A stretch of 64,000 bases of DNA from Deltaproteobacteria bacterium (GTDB lineage Bacteria; Myxococcota; Kuafuiibacteriia; Kuafuiibacteriales; Kuafuiibacteriaceae), in contig JACKEN010000003.1 of NCBI GenBank assembly GCA_020632995.1, positions 606,960 to 670,959 of the forward strand, given 5' to 3'. Within the stretch, counting starts at the first letter, position 1, and every line of letters starts with the position of its first letter. Below, one piece after another: positions 49,858 to 58,329 of the stretch. Under the pieces are notes generated by a model. It saw only the letters and a program-made list of their open reading frames with translations, did no database searches and was not told the DNA's origin. Made by a program: the position numbers and the translations under genes.

Positions 49858-52365
49858 CTAATCCACCGGTTCCCCGCCCAGCCAGGTCTCCTCGGCCAGG
49901 TACACCGAGAGCCGCCCGTTGGCGGTGACCAGCAGGTCGTCCAGGCCATCCCCGTCGACGTCGGCGGTGGCGAGGTGGGCGTCGGCGTCGACCGGGAGCT
50001 CGAGCTCGACCGCGAGGCTCGCGGACCACGCGTAGGTGCCGTCCTCCTGATCCAGGATGTGCACCCCGTCCGGGGTGAGCACCGCAAGCTCCCTTGCAGG
50101 GTCGCGGTCCGCGCCCACGTCGGTGGCGGCGAAGATCACGCTGCCCGCGGGGGGGCGCATCACCTGGGGGCGCGCCGCCTCGTCCCGCCACACCGCGACC
50201 CCGGCCCCGCCCGCCTCCCGACCGGTGAAGGTGAGGAGGAGGTCCATGCTCTCGTTCGCGTCCAGGTCGCGCACGTGGGGCGTGGCGGGGGCGTCCAGGC
50301 CGTCGAGCCCATCCAGGTGGTAGGCGGTGCAGCTCAGCATGTCGTCGCTCCCCAGCTCCATCCGGGTGAGGGCGAGCTCGGGGCGCGTCACCACGGTCGG
50401 GCAGTCGGAGCGGCGGTTCACGACCACCACCGCGTCACGGCCGGAGGGGCGGCGGGAGGCCGCGGCCTGCAGGCAGCCGTTGCCGAGCACCGCCTCGGTG
50501 GCGCAGGCCGGGTTGACGCGGAGGATCGACGTGGCCTCGACGAGCGCCCCGCCCGGGGTCTTGGGGAGCATGATCAGCCGGCCGCCGAAGGTCACCACCG
50601 CGATGTCCGCCTCTCCCCGGCCCCTGAGGTCGACCCCCAGGGCGGCGGCGGGGACCGAGGCCAGGTCGGTGGCGCGCTCGTCGGTGATCGGGAGGGCGAG
50701 GGGGGCGTGCAAGCGGCGTTGACCGGTGCCGGTCATGAGCGCGAACGAGCGGCGCTCCCCGTTGTCGACCCGCACCACCAGGTCGGTGATGCCGTCGGCG
50801 TTGCGGAGGGCGCGGGAGGGCAGGAGGCCAGGCTCCAGGTCCGTGATGTGCTCGAAGCGGCCCATGAGCTGGGGGCCCGAGGGCGGCCCGCTCGTGGTGC
50901 CGAACACCACCGAGATCTCGCTCGCGTCGTCCGCGATGTCCTGGAGGAGGGCGACGTCGGCCAGGCCATCGCCGTCGAAGTCCCCGCTGCGGAGGGCGCG
51001 GATGGGGCGGGCCACGTCCACCGGCACCGGGTTGAAGCGGTCGCCGCCCGCGTTGATGAGGAGCTGGAGCACGCCGCGGGTGGCGCTCGCCGCCGCGACG
51101 TCGAGGCGGCCGTCCCCGTTGAGGTCGAGGAAGGTGGCCGCGCCCCAGGGGTCGATGCGCTGGGTGTAGAGCTGGGACGGGGCGGCGGCGGAGGCGGTGA
51201 TCGAGTAGAGGCCGTCCATGAAGGCCATGTCGACGTCGCCGTCCGCGTTCACGTCACCGACCGCGAGGGGCCAGCGCGCGCACGCGGCGTCGTCGAGGCA
51301 GCGGCGCTCGAGGGCCACCGAGAGGCGCGGGGCCTCGAAGCTCCCGTCGCCCCGCCCCTTGGCGATCATCACCCCGCTCGTCTCGCCCGGGAGCGTCACG
51401 TCCACCGCGATGTCCCCCACCCGATCGCGGTCGAGGTCCACCAGGCGCGCGCCGCCCTCCGCCACCGTGGCCGCGACGCCCAGGGTGGGGCTGGCGAGGA
51501 CCTGGGGCTCGCGGTTCTGGTCGAAGCCCACCACGTGGACCTCGCGGGCGCCCACCACCGCCACCACGACTGCGGCGCGTCCGTCGCGGTCGAGCGGCCC
51601 GGGGACGATGCGTCCGGCCAGGCGCTCACCCCCCGCCGTAGCGACCGCCACCGCGTCGGAGCCGGGGCGGTCTGCGTCGGGGGCGCGCCGCAACCAGAGT
51701 TGCGCGCCCTGGATCGCCACCCCGAGGAGGGTGTCGGTGGCGCCGCCGGTGGGCACCGGCACCACCCGGCTGTCGTCGGCCGACGCGATCACGAGGGAGG
51801 CCTCGGCGTGGGGCGCGAAGCCGGCCGGGATCAGGATCCGGGCGGGGTCGCCGAGGAACACGTCGAGGCCCTCGGGGTTGGGCGAGAGCACGTCGAGCTC
51901 GGGGCCGAGGTCGACCCGGGTGAGGGTGCGGGGGCTGGTGGGCAGGTCGGTGGAGATGCTGAACCCGGAGCGAAAGCTGCCCTGCGACTCGCCGTAGCGG
52001 ACCTCCACCGCCCCCACCGTGCCGCCCACCACGTCCTGGGCCCCGTCCGCGTCGACGTCGCCCAGCAACAACAGGTCCCCCGCGAACACGAAGGGGGAGT
52101 CGGGAGCCTCTTGGAACCGACCGGACGCGAAGCGGCAGACCTCGTCCTTGCCGCAGGACCAGCCGCTCGGGCAGGCGGGGGCGGCCGCGTCGGGGTCGCA
52201 GACGTAGCGGCACGCCGGCCCGCAGGTGAGGCCGCTGCCCAGCGCGGCGAAGGTGTCGCAGTCCTCACCGCCCTCCACCACCGCGTTGCCGCAGGTGTTG
52301 GGCTCGAGCTCCGGGAGGGCCGCGCAGCCGGTCAGGAGCAGCAGGGGGAGGAGGCGCCCGCGCAT
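49858..52365 (-). CDS. FG-GAP/VCBS-repeat lipoprotein
   Basis: I start at ATG 52365, giving 835 residues with a lipoprotein signal (RLLPLLLLTGC); ATG 52392 is an alternative. A Cys-rich N-terminal part (CGNAVVEGGEDCD... YVCDPD), which resembles a Myxococcus cysteine-rich repeat, is followed by about ten FG-GAP/VCBS-type blades (LLLGDVDADGAQDVV; VGDVNADGDVDMAFMD; SGDFDGDGLADVALL; TADVDGDGLDDLLV), likely a Ca-binding beta-propeller. Such proteins usually bind surfaces, glycans or other proteins. It is convergent with the chemoreceptor gene. Confidence 0.85.
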   Translation of the reverse strand: MRGRLLPLLLLTGCAALPELEPNTCGNAVVEGGEDCDTFAALGSGLTCGPACRYVCDPDAAAPACPSGWSCGKDEVCRFASGRFQEAPDSPFVFAGDLLLLGDVDADGAQDVVGGTVGAVEVRYGESQGSFRSGFSISTDLPTSPRTLTRVDLGPELDVLSPNPEGLDVFLGDPARILIPAGFAPHAEASLVIASADDSRVVPVPTGGATDTLLGVAIQGAQLWLRRAPDADRPGSDAVAVATAGGERLAGRIVPGPLDRDGRAAVVVAVVGAREVHVVGFDQNREPQVLASPTLGVAATVAEGGARLVDLDRDRVGDIAVDVTLPGETSGVMIAKGRGDGSFEAPRLSVALERRCLDDAACARWPLAVGDVNADGDVDMAFMDGLYSITASAAAPSQLYTQRIDPWGAATFLDLNGDGRLDVAAASATRGVLQLLINAGGDRFNPVPVDVARPIRALRSGDFDGDGLADVALLQDIADDASEISVVFGTTSGPPSGPQLMGRFEHITDLEPGLLPSRALRNADGITDLVVRVDNGERRSFALMTGTGQRRLHAPLALPITDERATDLASVPAAALGVDLRGRGEADIAVVTFGGRLIMLPKTPGGALVEATSILRVNPACATEAVLGNGCLQAAASRRPSGRDAVVVVNRRSDCPTVVTRPELALTRMELGSDDMLSCTAYHLDGLDGLDAPATPHVRDLDANESMDLLLTFTGREAGGAGVAVWRDEAARPQVMRPPAGSVIFAATDVGADRDPARELAVLTPDGVHILDQEDGTYAWSASLAVELELPVDADAHLATADVDGDGLDDLLVTANGRLSVYLAEETWLGGEPVD

Positions 52366-52405
52366 GCGCAGATCAGTCTGCACCCGGGTCATGGCGCGGA
52401 CAACC

Positions 52406-52675
52406 TCAGTGATGCGTGGCCGCGCGCACCACGATGGCGGCGAGGGCGAGGGCGCCACCGACGAAGAGGAAGAAGGCGGGGCGGGCGCCGGTCCGCTTGG
52501 CCACGAGGCTCATGCCGCCGCCGGTGATCAACAGGGCGGTGCCCAGCATCTGCATGTTGAGGGGGCCGGCCTTGGTCAGCACCAGCCCGGCCTGGCTCGC
52601 TCCCATCGCCACCACCGCGGCGCCCACCCAGGGCACCAGCTTCTGGAAGCCGCTCGGGCCGGCGCCCTGGCTCAT
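52406..52675 (-). CDS. Small three-helix membrane protein
   Basis: The ATG at 52675 gives 89 residues with three hydrophobic helices (FQKLVPWVGAAVVAMGASQAGLVL; NMQMLGTALLITGGGMSLVA; PAFFLFVGGALALAAIVVRA). The frame is open to 52729, but that part overlaps the dipeptidase gene. It lies 11 bases after the dipeptidase stop, in the same direction, so cotranscription is likely. I do not recognise the family. Confidence 0.6.
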   Translation of the reverse strand: MSQGAGPSGFQKLVPWVGAAVVAMGASQAGLVLTKAGPLNMQMLGTALLITGGGMSLVAKRTGARPAFFLFVGGALALAAIVVRAATHH

Positions 52676-52686
52676 GCGCGCGGCGC

Positions 52687-53940
52687 TCACGGCTTGGACT
52701 CCAGAGCATGCGCCTCGACCTCGCGCCACACCCGAAAGAGGTTCCCGCTCGCCATCTTCTCGATGTCCGCCTCGGAGTACCCCCGACGCATGAGCTCCGC
52801 GATCAGGTTGGGGAGCTGGGACACGTCCCGCAAGCCCTCCGGCATCGTCGGGCCTACCCCGTCGAAGTCCGAGCCGAAGCCCACGTGCGCCACCCCGACC
52901 AGGTCCGCGATGTGCTGGATGTGGTCGGCCACGTCGCTCACGGTGGCGAGGGCGGAGGGGTGCTCGCTGTCGTACTTCTGCAAGAAATCATGCACCTCGG
53001 GGGCGTGCCAGTCGAACTCCTCGCGCCCGAGGTGCGCCTTCAGCGCGTCCTTGCGGGCGTCGAAGGCGTCCCGGGAGCGCTGGGAGATGAAGGTGGAGCC
53101 GAAGTTCACGAGGACCACCCCGCCCTTGGCCGCGATGCCCCGGATCAGGTCGTCCGGCAGGTTGCGCTCGAACCCGGGGGTGAAGGCCCGGGCCGAGGAG
53201 TGCGACGCGATCACCGGCACCGCCGACAGCTCCAGCACCTGCTTGATGACGTCGTCGGTGACGTGGCTGACGTCGACCATGATGCCGACCTCGTTCATCG
53301 CCTGCACGACCTGGCGCCCGAGCTCGGAGAGGCCCTTGTGGGTGTGGTGTTCGTCGTAGGACGAGTCGCCGAGCAGGTTGTCCTTCGAGTGGGTGAGGGT
53401 GATGTAGCGGACGCCGCGGTCGTGGAAGTGACGGACGTTGGCGACGTCGTCCTCGAGCGCGGCGCCGTTCTCGATGCCCATCGGGAGCGCGATCTTCCCC
53501 GCCTCCTTGATGGCGCGGATCTGGTCGGGGTGGGTGGCGATCTGGAACTTGTCGGGGTGGGCCTCCACCAGACCCTCCACGAGGTTGATGAGCGCGTCCG
53601 CCTCGGCCTTCGCGGCGCCCGGGCTCTTCTGCCGGTCCGCCGGCACGTAGATGGACATGAAGGGGGCGTCGAGGCCGCCGGCCCGGGCCCGCACGTAGTC
53701 GAAGTCGCCTCCCTCGGTGCGCACCGAGACGTCCTCGGTGACGTTGCCCTGGACGTCCCTGCTCTCCCAGAGTCGATAGGGCAGGTCCACGTGCCCGTCC
53801 GCGATGATCACCCGCTGGGCCAGGGCGGTGGCCCGGGCGCTCAGGTCGTCCGAGGGCGCCGCGGGCGGGGTGCTCGGGGTGGTCTTGCAGGCGGCGCCGA
53901 CCCCGAGGGTCAGCGCGAGGATCGGGGGCCCAAACCGCAT
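52687..53940 (-). CDS. Lipoprotein membrane dipeptidase (peptidase M19)
   Basis: The protein has 417 residues. The N-terminus is a lipoprotein signal (ILALTLGVGAAC). The body is a renal-dipeptidase-type metallopeptidase: the first zinc motif is ADGHVDLPY, and further conserved parts are IENGAALEDDVANVRHFHDRGVRYITLTHSKDN, VDVSHVT, VIASHSSARAF and HVGFGSDFDGV. It hydrolyses dipeptides, often with D-residues, in the periplasm. It is followed by a small membrane protein gene. Substrate range is from family knowledge only. Confidence 0.92.
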   Translation of the reverse strand: MRFGPPILALTLGVGAACKTTPSTPPAAPSDDLSARATALAQRVIIADGHVDLPYRLWESRDVQGNVTEDVSVRTEGGDFDYVRARAGGLDAPFMSIYVPADRQKSPGAAKAEADALINLVEGLVEAHPDKFQIATHPDQIRAIKEAGKIALPMGIENGAALEDDVANVRHFHDRGVRYITLTHSKDNLLGDSSYDEHHTHKGLSELGRQVVQAMNEVGIMVDVSHVTDDVIKQVLELSAVPVIASHSSARAFTPGFERNLPDDLIRGIAAKGGVVLVNFGSTFISQRSRDAFDARKDALKAHLGREEFDWHAPEVHDFLQKYDSEHPSALATVSDVADHIQHIADLVGVAHVGFGSDFDGVGPTMPEGLRDVSQLPNLIAELMRRGYSEADIEKMASGNLFRVWREVEAHALESKP

Positions 53941-53953
53941 GGGCCCACTTCTA

Positions 53954-55384
53954 TCAGAACCAGAGGTGGGTGTGGATGAAGACGTCGGCCGAGGGGCCGG
54001 TGTCGGGGTGCAGGAGCACCCGGCCCTGGGCGATGAACGTCACCCCGGGGATGGGGCTGATGTCGAGGGCGGCGGAGAAGCGGTGCTCGAGGTTGTTGGC
54101 CAGGTCGGCGTCGCGGCTGCCCGCGTCGTACTTGCCCCGGACGCTGATGCCGTTGAACACCGTCCACCACACCTCGTGGTACATGGCCCAGAAGGGCGCG
54201 TTGTCTCCCGTCAACGGGCGTTGACGGCGCCCGATCGCGAACTCGCCCATGTACGTGAGCGGCAGGCCCTCCCAGAAGTAGGCAGGGTTGAACCCCCACC
54301 CGACCGAGGCGGCGTCGAGGTTACCCCGCGCATCGAGGTCGCGGCGCTTGAGCATCAGGCTGCCGGTGACGCTGAAGCCCAGGTCGCGCCAGCCGAAGTT
54401 GGCCGCGCCGCCGAAGCCCGGGTTGGTGCCGTCGGGCGCCCCGTAGGGGGTCATGTTCCGGAAGAACGAGACCTGGGCGAAGGGGTAGTTGGGCGCCATG
54501 CCCAGCTCGACCCCGAGCACGGTGTCGTCGGCGTTGGAGACGTCCATCTCGAGGAACTCCCGGGTGAAGGAGGTGTGATCGTCGATGTAGGTGCCGAACG
54601 ACGGCATGAAGATGCCGGCCTTGGCGTACGCCATCATCGGGAACTCATGGGCCATGAGGAAGGCGTTGCGCGCGAAGAACGGCAGGCGCTCCTGCGTGAA
54701 GGTGGCCACCGGCCCCGCGGTGCGGCCTCGGGCGGCCAGGGTGCCCATGGCGGTGACGTGCTCGATCGGGTGCACCGAGGCGTGCAGGTCAGCCTGCATC
54801 GGGAAGAACGACTTGCTCCCGCTGAAGTAGGCGAAGCGGAAGTCGCCCCCGAGCTGCACCATCGGGTCGGGGTTCAGGTCGCCGTAGCGGCCGTCCCAGT
54901 ACGCGTACTCGCTCGCCGCGCCGAACGGCCGCCCGAACACGTTCCAGCCCTCGGTTTGGTCGCCGCCCACGCCCTCCTGGGCTTCCTTCCAGTTGGAGGG
55001 GATGGTCTTCTTGCCACCCCGGCCGGGGATCTGGGCCGAGTACTGCAGGCGCAGCCGGTTCGCCACCGCGGCCGGGAGCACCTCGCGACCGTAGTCCGAG
55101 TAGGAGCGCTCCTGGAGCGGGAACATCGAGAGGGTGGACTGCCCGTAGTAGCGCCCCGAGGTGTTGCGGAGGCCGCCGCCCAGCGGGTTGGTGTGGCAAC
55201 CCTGGCAAGACATGTTGCACTTGCGCTTCGACAGCTCTGGGTTCTCCCAGCCGTTCTGGTCCTGGTAGGTGGGGCTGACGTGGCAGTTCCCGCAGGTGCG
55301 GCCCGAGCGCTGCGCGTACATCGGCAGCGCGAGGGCGCTGGACGGGGCCAACAGGAGCACGAGGAGGAGGAGAAGGCGCTTCAT
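53954..55384 (-). CDS. Diheme cytochrome fused to an outer-membrane barrel-like domain
   Basis: The protein has 476 residues. A signal peptide (RLLLLLVLLLAPSSALA) precedes two c-type heme sites, Cys31-x2-Cys34-His35 and Cys60-x2-Cys63-His64, with an additional Cys56. The remaining 380 or so residues show alternating strands with aromatic girdles and end in HTHLWF, a classic barrel terminal Phe. This reads as a porin with a built-in diheme head. Its ATG overlaps the stop of the upstream cytochrome gene (ATGA). With the two cytochrome lipoproteins it could pass electrons across the outer membrane; this is inference. Confidence 0.8.
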   Translation of the reverse strand: MKRLLLLLVLLLAPSSALALPMYAQRSGRTCGNCHVSPTYQDQNGWENPELSKRKCNMSCQGCHTNPLGGGLRNTSGRYYGQSTLSMFPLQERSYSDYGREVLPAAVANRLRLQYSAQIPGRGGKKTIPSNWKEAQEGVGGDQTEGWNVFGRPFGAASEYAYWDGRYGDLNPDPMVQLGGDFRFAYFSGSKSFFPMQADLHASVHPIEHVTAMGTLAARGRTAGPVATFTQERLPFFARNAFLMAHEFPMMAYAKAGIFMPSFGTYIDDHTSFTREFLEMDVSNADDTVLGVELGMAPNYPFAQVSFFRNMTPYGAPDGTNPGFGGAANFGWRDLGFSVTGSLMLKRRDLDARGNLDAASVGWGFNPAYFWEGLPLTYMGEFAIGRRQRPLTGDNAPFWAMYHEVWWTVFNGISVRGKYDAGSRDADLANNLEHRFSAALDISPIPGVTFIAQGRVLLHPDTGPSADVFIHTHLWF

Positions 55385-55803
55385 TGGGGCGCTCCGGTCT
55401 CGATCCAGCGGAGCAGGAGGACCTGCTCGAACGGGGTCAGCTTGTCCAAGGCGGCGGGGGGCATCGAGAACGGCGCCCAGTCCGCGCAGGTGGCGCGGTC
55501 CGGCGCGTCGGTGCGCGGCACCGGCTTGAGCACGTCCGCGTAGGCGGTGATCAGGTCGGGGGTCACCGCGGTGCAAGCGTCCTTGACCGCGGTGGCCTTG
55601 GCGCTCTCGTACGCGTCGAGCTCGACCCCGCCGGCCCGCAGGCCGTCGCTGGTGTGGCACGGCACGCAGGCCCGCTGGAGGATCGGCGCGATGTGCTGGG
55701 TGTAGTTGGGCGACAGGGCGTCGGCGCCGGTGTTGGCGTCTTCGCTGCCGCACGCGGCCAGGCCTAGGGCCAGGCCGAGGATGCTCAGGGCTCGACGGGC
55801 CAT
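55381..55803 (-). CDS. Monoheme cytochrome c lipoprotein
   Basis: The 140-residue product has a lipobox signal (LGLALGLAAC, Cys18) and one heme site, CVPCH, followed by SDGLRAGGVELDAYESA, as in planctomycete-type and related cytochromes. The likely distal Met is in FSMPP. It lies 1 base after the upstream cytochrome gene and overlaps the porin-cytochrome gene by 4 bases, so all three are one operon. It should carry electrons in the periplasm, anchored by lipid. Confidence 0.85.
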   Translation of the reverse strand: MARRALSILGLALGLAACGSEDANTGADALSPNYTQHIAPILQRACVPCHTSDGLRAGGVELDAYESAKATAVKDACTAVTPDLITAYADVLKPVPRTDAPDRATCADWAPFSMPPAALDKLTPFEQVLLLRWIETGAPQ

Positions 55804-55804
55804 G

Positions 55805-56194
55805 TCAGTCGTTCCCCCACTTCGCGCCGTGGCAGGTGTAGCAGCTCGGCCCCTCGGAGCCGACGAGGTCCCGCACCGCGGTGGCGGCCGGCTCGCTGAA
55901 GTCGAAGCTGCCGTGGCACCCCGAGGCGTCGCAGCTCAACAGCGCGTCCACCGGTCGGGTGGTGGGGCAGGTGACGCCGCGCTTGGCGTTGGGGGCGTCG
56001 GCGGTGCCGCAGGAGAAGGGGTCCTCCAGGCGCACCGCGTGCATGTGGCCATCCTTGGAAACGTCGTGGGGTGGGTCAGCGGGCGGGAAGAACTCCGGGG
56101 TGCCGCAGCCGACCAGGAGCCAGAGGCCGGCCACCGCGCCCCACTTCACCGCCCGAGGTCGGGCTCTCGTGGAACTCTGCACGAGGCGTTGCAT
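55805..56194 (-). CDS. Small diheme cytochrome lipoprotein
   Basis: The ATG at 56194 follows GGAGG with a spacing of eight bases; the frame is open far upstream but without coding character. The 129-residue product has a lipobox (WLLVGC, Cys30) and two possible heme sites: CYTCH near the C-terminus, a standard CxxCH, and CDASGCH, a CX4CH that some multiheme cytochromes use. It is the first gene of the three-gene cytochrome operon. It is probably a periplasmic electron carrier that feeds the porin-cytochrome. Confidence 0.75.
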   Translation of the reverse strand: MQRLVQSSTRARPRAVKWGAVAGLWLLVGCGTPEFFPPADPPHDVSKDGHMHAVRLEDPFSCGTADAPNAKRGVTCPTTRPVDALLSCDASGCHGSFDFSEPAATAVRDLVGSEGPSCYTCHGAKWGND

Positions 56195-56274
56195 ATGTTG
56201 GTCCTCCGTAGATTGCCAAGCGCGGGAATCCCTCCCCAGGCAGCGAACCTCGCGGCTGCGGCTCGGGTGCCTCC

Positions 56275-58149
56275 TTATGGCGCTCGTTGCGAGATCCGGA
56301 ACTCGACCCGGCGGTTCTCTGCCCGGCCGGCCTTGGTCTCGTTGGGGGCGATGGGCTCGGACTCCCCGTAGCCGCGGGCGACCAGGCGCTCCGGCGCGAC
56401 CCCCTCCTTCTGCAAAAAGGCTTGCACCGCCTCGGCCCGGCGCTGGGAGAGGGCGAGGTTGGCGTCCGCGACCCCCTGGCTGTCGGTGTGGCCCTGCACC
56501 TCTACTCGGTCGATCTCGGGGTGGGCCTTTATCACCGCCGCAACGTTTCTCAACAGAGCGTACGAACGGGTCTGGATCCGGGCTTTCGCGGTGTCGAAGT
56601 ACACCTTGTCCAGGATCTCGAGGCGCTCCCCCCGGATGACCACGAGCTGGCGCTGCCTGCAGCCCCTGGCCTCGGGGGTGCCGGGCTCGTCCGGGCAGTT
56701 GTCCTCGCGATCCACCACCCCGTCGCCGTCCCGGTCGGTGTCGGGGCACCCGCGGGCGGCAGGCAGGCCAGGTTGCATCATGCACGCGTCCGCCGCGTCC
56801 GGGATCCCGTCTCGGTCGTTGTCGGGATCGGGGCAGCCGTCGTCGTCCTCGAAGCCGTCCACGTCCTCCGGCTCGTCCGGGCAGGCGTCGGCGCGGTCCA
56901 CGATGTCGTCGCCGTCGCGGTCGGCGTCCGGGCAACCCAGGTTGACCGCGAGGCCGGCCTGCATCGGGCAGCGGTCATCCCAGTCCCACACCCCGTCGCC
57001 GTCGTTGTCGGGGTCCGGGACGCCGTCCTCGTCCTGGAAGCCGTCCACGTCCTCGGGGTCGAGCGGCGCCCGGTCGGTCGCGTCCGGGATCCCGTCCTCG
57101 TCGTTGTCGAGGTCGGGGCAGCCGTCGGCGTCCTGGAAGCGGTCCTTGTCCTCGGGGTCCTTCGGGCAGGCGTCCTCGTCGTCCTGGATCCCGTCCTTGT
57201 CCGCGTCGAGGTCGTGCTCGAAGATCCGCAGGCCAACCAGCACCCGCCAGTCCGGGGTGCCGAAGCCCTGGTTCAGGCCGAGGCCCGCCGCGCCGAAGAG
57301 CTGAAAGCGCTGCGCGACGTCCCAGGCCGCGCCCAACAGGCCCTCGAGGTGGGTGCGGTTCCGGTCCGCGAAGGGGCCGTCGAGGGCGGTGGCGGCGTCG
57401 AGCACCGCCTGGAGCTCGACCTCGGGCCCGCCGAGCGGGGCGAGGGCGAGGCCGGCGCCGAGGCGACCGGTGAGCTCGTCGCTCACCACGAGATCCGCGA
57501 AGGACTCCTTGCGACGTAGCCGCAGGCCGAGGTTCGCGCCCACCCGCAGCACCTCACCCGTGCGGCTGAGCGCGAGCTGGGGCTCGAAGAGCAAGCTGTC
57601 CTGCCCGATGTACGCCGCCTCGCTCGCGGTGGGCATCACGAAGGTGGGGATGATGGCCAGGCCGACCCCGCTCCGCGCCTGCTGCAGGACGCGGACCTTC
57701 GGCGCGATCCGCGGCCCGCCCACCCCGAAGCCGGTGAGGGGCGCGAGGGTGCCGTTGACCCCGTCGATGGTGTCGGCGCGGGTCTGGTAGAGCGCGAAGG
57801 GGAGCTCCACCCCGAGCTCGACCCAGTTCAACAGGCCGAGCGCCACCGCCACCCCGCCGCCCACCCGGGCGTCCACCAGCGTCCCCACCCGGGTCCGCGG
57901 GGTGCCGGTCTTGTACAGGGCGAGCGGGTCGTCGGCGTAGCCGAGCCACAGCGAGACGTCCCACGCCATGTGCCGCGGGACCTCCGCCCACTCCAGGCTG
58001 AGCACGCCGTCGCGATCGAGCGAGAGCTGGAAGCGCTCGGCCGAGAAGTTGCGGGCCTCCCGGACGGTCTGGGCCGGCGCCGCGGCGGACGCGGTCAGCA
58101 CCGCGAGGCCGAGCGCCGCCTGCAGACCCCTGAACCGTCCGCGCGCCAT
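56275..58149 (-). CDS. OmpA-family protein with thrombospondin type 3 repeats
   Basis: The ATG at 58149 opens a signal peptide (LGLAVLTASAAAPAQ). The 624-residue protein has an N-terminal barrel-like region of about 300 residues. About ten calcium-binding TSP3 repeats follow (DADKDGIQDDEDACP; DADGCPDLDNDEDGIPD). A C-terminal OmpA domain binds peptidoglycan (YFDTAKARIQTRSYALL; VEVQGHTDSQGVADANLALSQRRAEAV). It links the outer membrane to the cell wall and is very typical of Myxococcota and other Deltaproteobacteria. Confidence 0.93.
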   Translation of the reverse strand: MARGRFRGLQAALGLAVLTASAAAPAQTVREARNFSAERFQLSLDRDGVLSLEWAEVPRHMAWDVSLWLGYADDPLALYKTGTPRTRVGTLVDARVGGGVAVALGLLNWVELGVELPFALYQTRADTIDGVNGTLAPLTGFGVGGPRIAPKVRVLQQARSGVGLAIIPTFVMPTASEAAYIGQDSLLFEPQLALSRTGEVLRVGANLGLRLRRKESFADLVVSDELTGRLGAGLALAPLGGPEVELQAVLDAATALDGPFADRNRTHLEGLLGAAWDVAQRFQLFGAAGLGLNQGFGTPDWRVLVGLRIFEHDLDADKDGIQDDEDACPKDPEDKDRFQDADGCPDLDNDEDGIPDATDRAPLDPEDVDGFQDEDGVPDPDNDGDGVWDWDDRCPMQAGLAVNLGCPDADRDGDDIVDRADACPDEPEDVDGFEDDDGCPDPDNDRDGIPDAADACMMQPGLPAARGCPDTDRDGDGVVDREDNCPDEPGTPEARGCRQRQLVVIRGERLEILDKVYFDTAKARIQTRSYALLRNVAAVIKAHPEIDRVEVQGHTDSQGVADANLALSQRRAEAVQAFLQKEGVAPERLVARGYGESEPIAPNETKAGRAENRRVEFRISQRAP

Positions 58150-58329
58150 CCCAAGACACACCTGCCACCGATCGGGTCCCAGCCCAAGTTTCTGGCCCGG
58201 CCGGGGCGGGGTAGTGGGCCTCAAGGGTCTGCCATGACTCAGCTTTTCGGCCGATTGGGGCGCTGCGGCCAGGCCAGCGATGGCGCCGGTGGGCGCGACC
58301 CGGGCCAGTCCGGACACACCGCCGCGGGC

